Positions 14,786-17,573 of a stretch of DNA of 17,573 bases are shown in pieces. Each line of letters opens with the position of its first letter. Positions within the stretch are counted from its first letter, which is position 1. The stretch is from the NCBI GenBank assembly GCA_947629275.1, contig CANRDG010000023.1:1-17573 (forward strand), in the 5' to 3' direction. This DNA comes from an uncultured Clostridia bacterium. GTDB taxonomy: Bacteria > Bacillota > Clostridia > Oscillospirales > Ruminococcaceae. Position numbers and translations under genes: made by a program. The notes beneath the pieces were generated by a model. That model was not told where the DNA came from. It made no database searches and was given only the letters and a program-made list of their open reading frames with translations.

Positions 14786-15706
14786 TTATCCGTTGTTACC
14801 TCCATCGGTAGAATTTACAGCTTTCTGAAAAGTTGTTTTTATATTATTTGCCGCGGCGTTTTCATTAAGCTTGCCGCCGTCGCTCTCAAACTTTCGGTAA
14901 AAGTTCTCCGCGCTGTCGTCAAGGCCCTTTTTCATAAGCCTCTCCTCTTTGGCTTTTACCTGTTTTTCCTGTATTCTTCTGCGCTTTTCCATGTCGTCAA
15001 AATATTCGTCTACAGTTCCGTCTAAAGAAATTCCGTCGCCATTTTCATCATACGAAAGAGAAGCCTCATATTTATCATACTGCGTTTGTTTGGCTTTATC
15101 CATATTGCCGCCAGGCAGCTTGTCAACGCCTAGGTATTCGTCAAGATCCATCTCGCCGCTCAGTATCTTGTCAAGATTTTGCTTGTCCTGCATTTTCTGC
15201 TCCTGCGTGGAATTTATATCACTAAGCTGCTTTATCTCGTATGCGTAAAGCTGCCGCTCGGTAAGTTTTTTGTCCATTCTGTCGGTGTTTTCTTCTTCAA
15301 ACAGAGGATAGCCCGGCAGGTTTTTCATAGCAATAAGCCGCAGCTCCGCCCATATAAATACGACATCATACACAAAAAACACAGCATACACGCCCAAAGT
15401 TGCAATTGCCGAGAGAAGCGTCACACCCAGCAGCACATACAGCGGCGCCGCATTTTTTGAAGAACGCGCAAACGCCACCATAGCAGAGTTTGCAAGTGCG
15501 AAGAACACCACCGCGAACTCTATTCCCTTATAGCCGAAATACTGCGCCATCCACAGCCCGACTATCACCATTGTTATCGCTAAAAACCACATCAGGTCGG
15601 CTATGTACCCCTCGGTCTTCTGCACCTCGCGCAGCTTTATTATCTTTTCTTCGCGCGAAAGATCGAAATATTTTGCGCTTTTATCGTCAACTATCCTTTG
15701 AAACAT
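14786..15706 (-). CDS. Tandem paralogous membrane protein 3, long cytosolic tail
   Basis: 306 residues from ATG 15706, chosen because GGGAGAG is 5 bases upstream; ATG 15724 has no site. It overlaps the end of the previous gene by 20 bases. A short cytosolic start, DLSREEKIIKLREVQ, leads to about four spans in the first 125 residues. Then comes the shared motif of the set: LPGYPLFEEENTDRMDKKLTER. A long polar tail follows with ILSGEMDLDEYLGV and an RRRIQEKQVKAKEERL coiled coil. I do not recognise a family. The three genes are related to each other by order of spans and by the GYPxF motif, so they may form a hetero-oligomer in the membrane with the tails in the cytoplasm (inference). Confidence 0.72.
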   Translation of the reverse strand: MFQRIVDDKSAKYFDLSREEKIIKLREVQKTEGYIADLMWFLAITMVIVGLWMAQYFGYKGIEFAVVFFALANSAMVAFARSSKNAAPLYVLLGVTLLSAIATLGVYAVFFVYDVVFIWAELRLIAMKNLPGYPLFEEENTDRMDKKLTERQLYAYEIKQLSDINSTQEQKMQDKQNLDKILSGEMDLDEYLGVDKLPGGNMDKAKQTQYDKYEASLSYDENGDGISLDGTVDEYFDDMEKRRRIQEKQVKAKEERLMKKGLDDSAENFYRKFESDGGKLNENAAANNIKTTFQKAVNSTDGGNNG

Positions 15707-16379
15707 CGCTCTCTCCCATATCAATATTTTCGGGAATATACAGCACGTCCATTTCCTCGCTTTGCTGCTTTATGCCAAGTTCTTTCAGCGCATCTTCATC
15801 GCCGCTCAAAACGCGCTTTTTAAGCTCCTGCGCCGCCTTGCTGTCAAGCTCTCTGTCGTCTATGCGGTCAATGGCGGCAATCTGCTCAAATGTAAGCCCC
15901 TGCGCGTAACCTTCTTTCTGCTCCTCTGCAAACGCGGGGTAGCCTTCAAGCCGCGAGAGCGCTTTCACCTTTACTTCCGCTGTTATAAAGTATATGCAAA
16001 ATACAGTCAAAAGCAGCAATATGCCCTTTGTACACACCGCGCCGACTATCGACAAAAGAAACATAACATACATAGGAATGCAGTTTTTAGCCGCCCTCGC
16101 CCACGCTATCATGGGTATGTATAAAAGCGGAATGAATACCAAAAACGGCAGTTCCTTGCCGCCAAGCGTCAGCCGCGAAAGGTCATACATCTGCCCCTCG
16201 CCGATAAACACCGCCCAGCCCAGTATGCCGGAGAACATCAGCAGCACTATAAACAGCCACATATACACCGTCATGCAGCGCTCAACCGAGCCGTCAAGCT
16301 CCCTTTTCAGCGTGCATTTTTCGATGTTTGGCAGCATATCATACCGCTCCCGATATTTTTTCACTATGGCTTCAAGCAT
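15687..16379 (-). CDS. Tandem paralogous membrane protein 2
   Basis: 230 residues from ATG 16379. The upstream stop and this ATG share a base (TGATG), and GGGGG lies 7 bases before it; a GTG at 16382 is the alternative. N-terminal KYRERYDMLPNIEKCTLKRELDG, then about four spans (45-150), then EVKVKALSRLEGYPAFAEEQ, the same motif as in its neighbours, then a cytosolic tail with VLSGDEDALKELGI and a final EEMDVLYIPENIDMGES. That last motif matches GEMDTLEVPKGIDLGDT in the next gene upstream almost step for step, which is why I call them paralogs. No known family recognised. Likely co-translated with both neighbours. Confidence 0.72.
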   Translation of the reverse strand: MLEAIVKKYRERYDMLPNIEKCTLKRELDGSVERCMTVYMWLFIVLLMFSGILGWAVFIGEGQMYDLSRLTLGGKELPFLVFIPLLYIPMIAWARAAKNCIPMYVMFLLSIVGAVCTKGILLLLTVFCIYFITAEVKVKALSRLEGYPAFAEEQKEGYAQGLTFEQIAAIDRIDDRELDSKAAQELKKRVLSGDEDALKELGIKQQSEEMDVLYIPENIDMGESDVSKDS

Positions 16380-17029
16380 CACGTATCCCCCAAGTCAATG
16401 CCTTTGGGCACTTCAAGGGTATCCATTTCGCCCTTTTTAACGCCCGTGTCGGCTTTGTCATACTCTATCGAGCCGTTTAGTATCATATCGTAATAGTCGT
16501 TCTGCACTGCCGCAGCGCTTTTGGGCTTGCTCGGTTTTTCGCCCTTGCTGCGCGCAAGATATTCCTGCTCGTCGCTCACGCGCTTGGCGTCTAAGTCGTC
16601 GCTGAATTTCGGGTAACCCGGCAGCTTTGAAAACGCCTCCAGCCGCACCGCCACAATCAAGAAAAATATGCTCCACACGTTGGTAAGGCTGTATGTCGGC
16701 GTGTGTATAAATATCACAATATTCGTTATTATAAACAGCACAAGCCCTACGCTGCTGCCGCGTTTTACCGCAAGCGTTTCGCAGTACAGAGCTATCGGGT
16801 ATACCGTCCACTCTATCGCGGTATCTATAACGCCGTAGATCACTCTGCCCTCTTTTATCGCGTTTATGTTCCACCATATGCACAAAAACATACCTATGAA
16901 TACCGCGAATTTGAACAGCTTATCGAGCATTTCTTCAAACCGCTGCAAGGTGTACATCTTTTTGCGCTTTTGCGAGTTTGAAAGCAGCGAATAGTTGTTT
17001 ACGAGCCTCAGTGTCAGAAAGTCAAACAT
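16379..17029 (-). CDS. Tandem paralogous membrane protein 1
   Basis: 216 residues from ATG 17029, with AAGGAG 5 bases upstream that overlaps the stop of the 44-residue gene. Opening MFDFLTLRLVNNYSLLSNSQKRKKMYTLQRFEE is basic and cytosolic, followed by four spans (about 36-130) and then VRLEAFSKLPGYPKFSDD, the shared motif. The tail holds ARSKGEKPSKPKS, YYDMILNGSIEYDKAD and the closing GEMDTLEVPKGIDLGDT. It is the first of the three paralogs and comes right after the 44-residue peptide gene. Family not recognised. Confidence 0.72.
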   Translation of the reverse strand: MFDFLTLRLVNNYSLLSNSQKRKKMYTLQRFEEMLDKLFKFAVFIGMFLCIWWNINAIKEGRVIYGVIDTAIEWTVYPIALYCETLAVKRGSSVGLVLFIITNIVIFIHTPTYSLTNVWSIFFLIVAVRLEAFSKLPGYPKFSDDLDAKRVSDEQEYLARSKGEKPSKPKSAAAVQNDYYDMILNGSIEYDKADTGVKKGEMDTLEVPKGIDLGDT

Positions 17030-17038
17030 CGCTACTCC

Positions 17039-17173
17039 TTAATTGTTTGCAATATCTGCTTCAAAATAGCGCGGCTTGGCAAAATATCCGCAAATATCAC
17101 TTATAACTGTTATCAGTATTTTCGCCGCCAGAACAACACATATGGTTTTCAGCAAAAATTCAATAAATTTCAT
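17039..17173 (-). CDS. 44-residue membrane peptide heading the operon
   Basis: Short frame from ATG 17173 to TAA at 17039, reading MKFIEFLLKTICVVLAAKIL, then ITVISDICGYFAKPRYFEAD and IANN. GGAGG (+strand CCTCC 17182-17186) is 8 bases upstream, a perfect site, and its TAA is part of the AAGGAG of the next gene, so it is translated in tight coupling. One hydrophobic helix (about 4-30), then a polar tail. Such small membrane peptides often tune a larger complex; here the next three genes are membrane proteins. It was overlooked by a length filter, which is why it should be noted. Strong ribosome site and exact coupling make it likely real. Confidence 0.75.
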   Translation of the reverse strand: MKFIEFLLKTICVVLAAKILITVISDICGYFAKPRYFEADIANN

Positions 17174-17238
17174 CTTGTTATCCTCCAAAATTTTATGTAT
17201 TTATATATTCTAAGGCACACTTTAAGTCATATATAATC

Positions 17239-17267
17239 ATTATAACATTTTTACAAAGATTTTGCAA
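17239..17267 (-). promoter_or_regulatory. Promoter of the small-peptide/paralog/TrpF/glycosidase operon
   Basis: On the minus strand TTGCAA (17262-17267), 17 bases, perfect TATAAT (17239-17244), 66 bases before the first ATG. The boxes and spacing are the same as at the pta promoter. Confidence 0.8.
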
Positions 17268-17287
17268 TACCTATTTTGCAATACCTA
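17260..17287. repeat. 14-bp tandem direct repeat over the -35 box
   Basis: TTTTGCAATACCTA occurs twice end to end (17260-17273 and 17274-17287). The right half of the promoter's -35 box is in the first copy; the second gives a spare TTGCAA 14 bases further up. Confidence 0.9.
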
Positions 17288-17306
17288 TTGTTTAAAAAAT
17301 AAGTTG

Positions 17307-17334
17307 TTGCATTTTTCCGAAAATGTGTTATAAT
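17307..17334 (+). promoter_or_regulatory. Upstream promoter of the flippase-like gene
   Basis: TTGCAT (17307-17312), 16 bases, perfect TATAAT (17329-17334). It would give a transcript leader of about 140 bases before the ATG at 17481. Confidence 0.65.
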
Positions 17335-17358
17335 GAAATCATAAATGCTTTCATTATA
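17329..17358. promoter_or_regulatory. 10-bp inverted repeat on the -10 box
   Basis: TATAATGAAA (17329-17338) and TTTCATTATA (17349-17358) are perfect inverted copies 10 bases apart. A regulator bound here would cover the -10 box and the transcript start. Confidence 0.6.
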
Positions 17359-17361
17359 TTT

Positions 17362-17426
17362 TTATGTCCTCGTCGATACGCAGACAAATGGGTCTGCTCC
17401 CGACGTATCGGACAATTATGACATAA
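17362..17426 (+). ncRNA. Candidate structured 5' leader RNA
   Basis: The segment folds on paper as TGTCC/GGACA (17365-17369, 17410-17414), GATACG/CGTATC (17375-17380, 17404-17409) and CAGAC/GTCTG (17381-17385, 17392-17396), with a 7-base bulge CTCCCGA. Loop GGG (17390-17392) could pair with CCC in that bulge as a pseudoknot, and TTATGTC/GACATAA offers another outer stem. Compact folds of this sort upstream of a transport gene can be riboswitches; I cannot match it to a known class. A DNA operator or mobile-element remnant is also possible. Confidence 0.4.
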
Positions 17427-17480
17427 CGCTTTCACTTTTATGTTATAATGAAAGTGTATGTTTTATGAAAGGACAAGGGT

Positions 17481-17573
17481 ATGGCTGACACCGAACACGC
17501 TGAAAACGCTGAAAATCGCGGCTACAAAGGGCTGCTTACAAATACGTTCATATTCGCGATAGGCTCTTTCAGC
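17481..17573 (+). CDS. MOP-superfamily polysaccharide flippase-like protein, N-terminus (cut by window end)
   Basis: Only 31 residues are present from ATG 17481; GAAAGGA lies about 10 bases upstream. The first 16 residues, MADTEHAENAENRGYK, are polar and are followed by GLLTNTFIFAIGSFS, which is the usual opening of Wzx/MurJ-type lipid-linked oligosaccharide flippases (often NTxxFAIGxFxSK). These carry undecaprenyl-linked sugars across the membrane. The fragment is too short to prove it, but it fits a glycan theme with the glycosidase in the divergent operon (inference). Confidence 0.6.
   Translation, partial: MADTEHAENAENRGYKGLLTNTFIFAIGSFS

Larger units (their letters stand above)
17326..17453. 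repeat. 13-bp direct repeat TGTTATAATGAAA flanking the leader element
   Basis: TGTTATAATGAAA is found at 17326-17338 and again at 17441-17453, 115 bases apart. Each copy holds a full TATAAT (17329-17334 and 17444-17449). The second has no good -35 box, but could still start transcription close to the gene. The repeat also marks the ends of the structured piece, as a target-site duplication would. Confidence 0.75.
17174..17480. other. Divergent intergenic region with two promoters and a structured leader
   Basis: About 307 bases without a gene. It contains the promoter of the minus-strand operon (17239-17267), a 14-bp tandem repeat over its -35 box, and for the plus strand a promoter (17307-17334), a 10-bp inverted repeat, a foldable segment (17362-17426) and a second copy of the -10 segment. 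Each is listed separately. Confidence 0.7.

Noticed and set aside
17260..17287. CRISPR-like repeats
   Set aside because: Two head-to-tail 14-mers without spacers; this is a promoter duplication and no cas gene is present.
17362..17426. Purine or guanidine riboswitch
   Set aside because: I tried to place the conserved cores of these classes and they are not present; the element is left unclassified.
1..17573. tRNA or rRNA genes
   Set aside because: I noticed no cloverleaf, CCA end or conserved rRNA sequence while reading either strand; a covariance scan would settle it.

Overview
The window looks like a piece of a low-to-mid GC Clostridia chromosome, most like the Ruminococcus/Oscillospiraceae group. 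The grounds are strong AGGAGG ribosome sites, TTGCAA/TATAAT-type promoters, Gram-positive-style gene families (L,D-transpeptidase, MMPL plus xxxLxxG-heptad protein, Pta) and frequent ATA/GCG/CGC codons. This placement rests on style and families seen, not on a database match.

Layout: 1-730 is the 3' end of a large serine recombinase, so a mobile element ends near here. 731-1148 holds no gene but is packed with small palindromes. A minus-strand export locus follows (1149-5443): an MMPL/RND-family transporter split by an in-frame TAG, then a secreted heptad-repeat protein. Upstream is a minus-strand run that may be one transcript from a promoter near 8581-8609: pta, two unknown membrane proteins, a TetR-family regulator and an AT-rich 70-residue membrane protein, closed by a terminator at 5530-5562.

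Divergent from pta is a plus-strand metal-resistance operon (8743-11219): a CadC/SmtB-type sensor, a free-standing HMA metal-binding protein and a P1B-2 Zn/Cd/Pb ATPase, with a textbook 12-2-12 operator on the promoter. It converges on an L,D-transpeptidase gene (11275-13080, minus), sharing a bidirectional terminator.

The most unusual part is the minus-strand cluster 13208-17173: a 44-residue membrane peptide, three tandem related membrane proteins with matching motifs, a TrpF-fold protein lacking both catalytic residues, and a cytosolic GH113-like glycosidase. These genes touch or overlap, so they form one operon, started at a promoter whose -35 box lies in a 14-bp tandem duplication. Divergent from it begins a MOP-superfamily flippase-like gene (17481 to window end), preceded by an odd leader with a duplicated -10 segment, a 10-bp inverted repeat and a compact foldable RNA. 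I could not match this cluster or the leader to any system I know.
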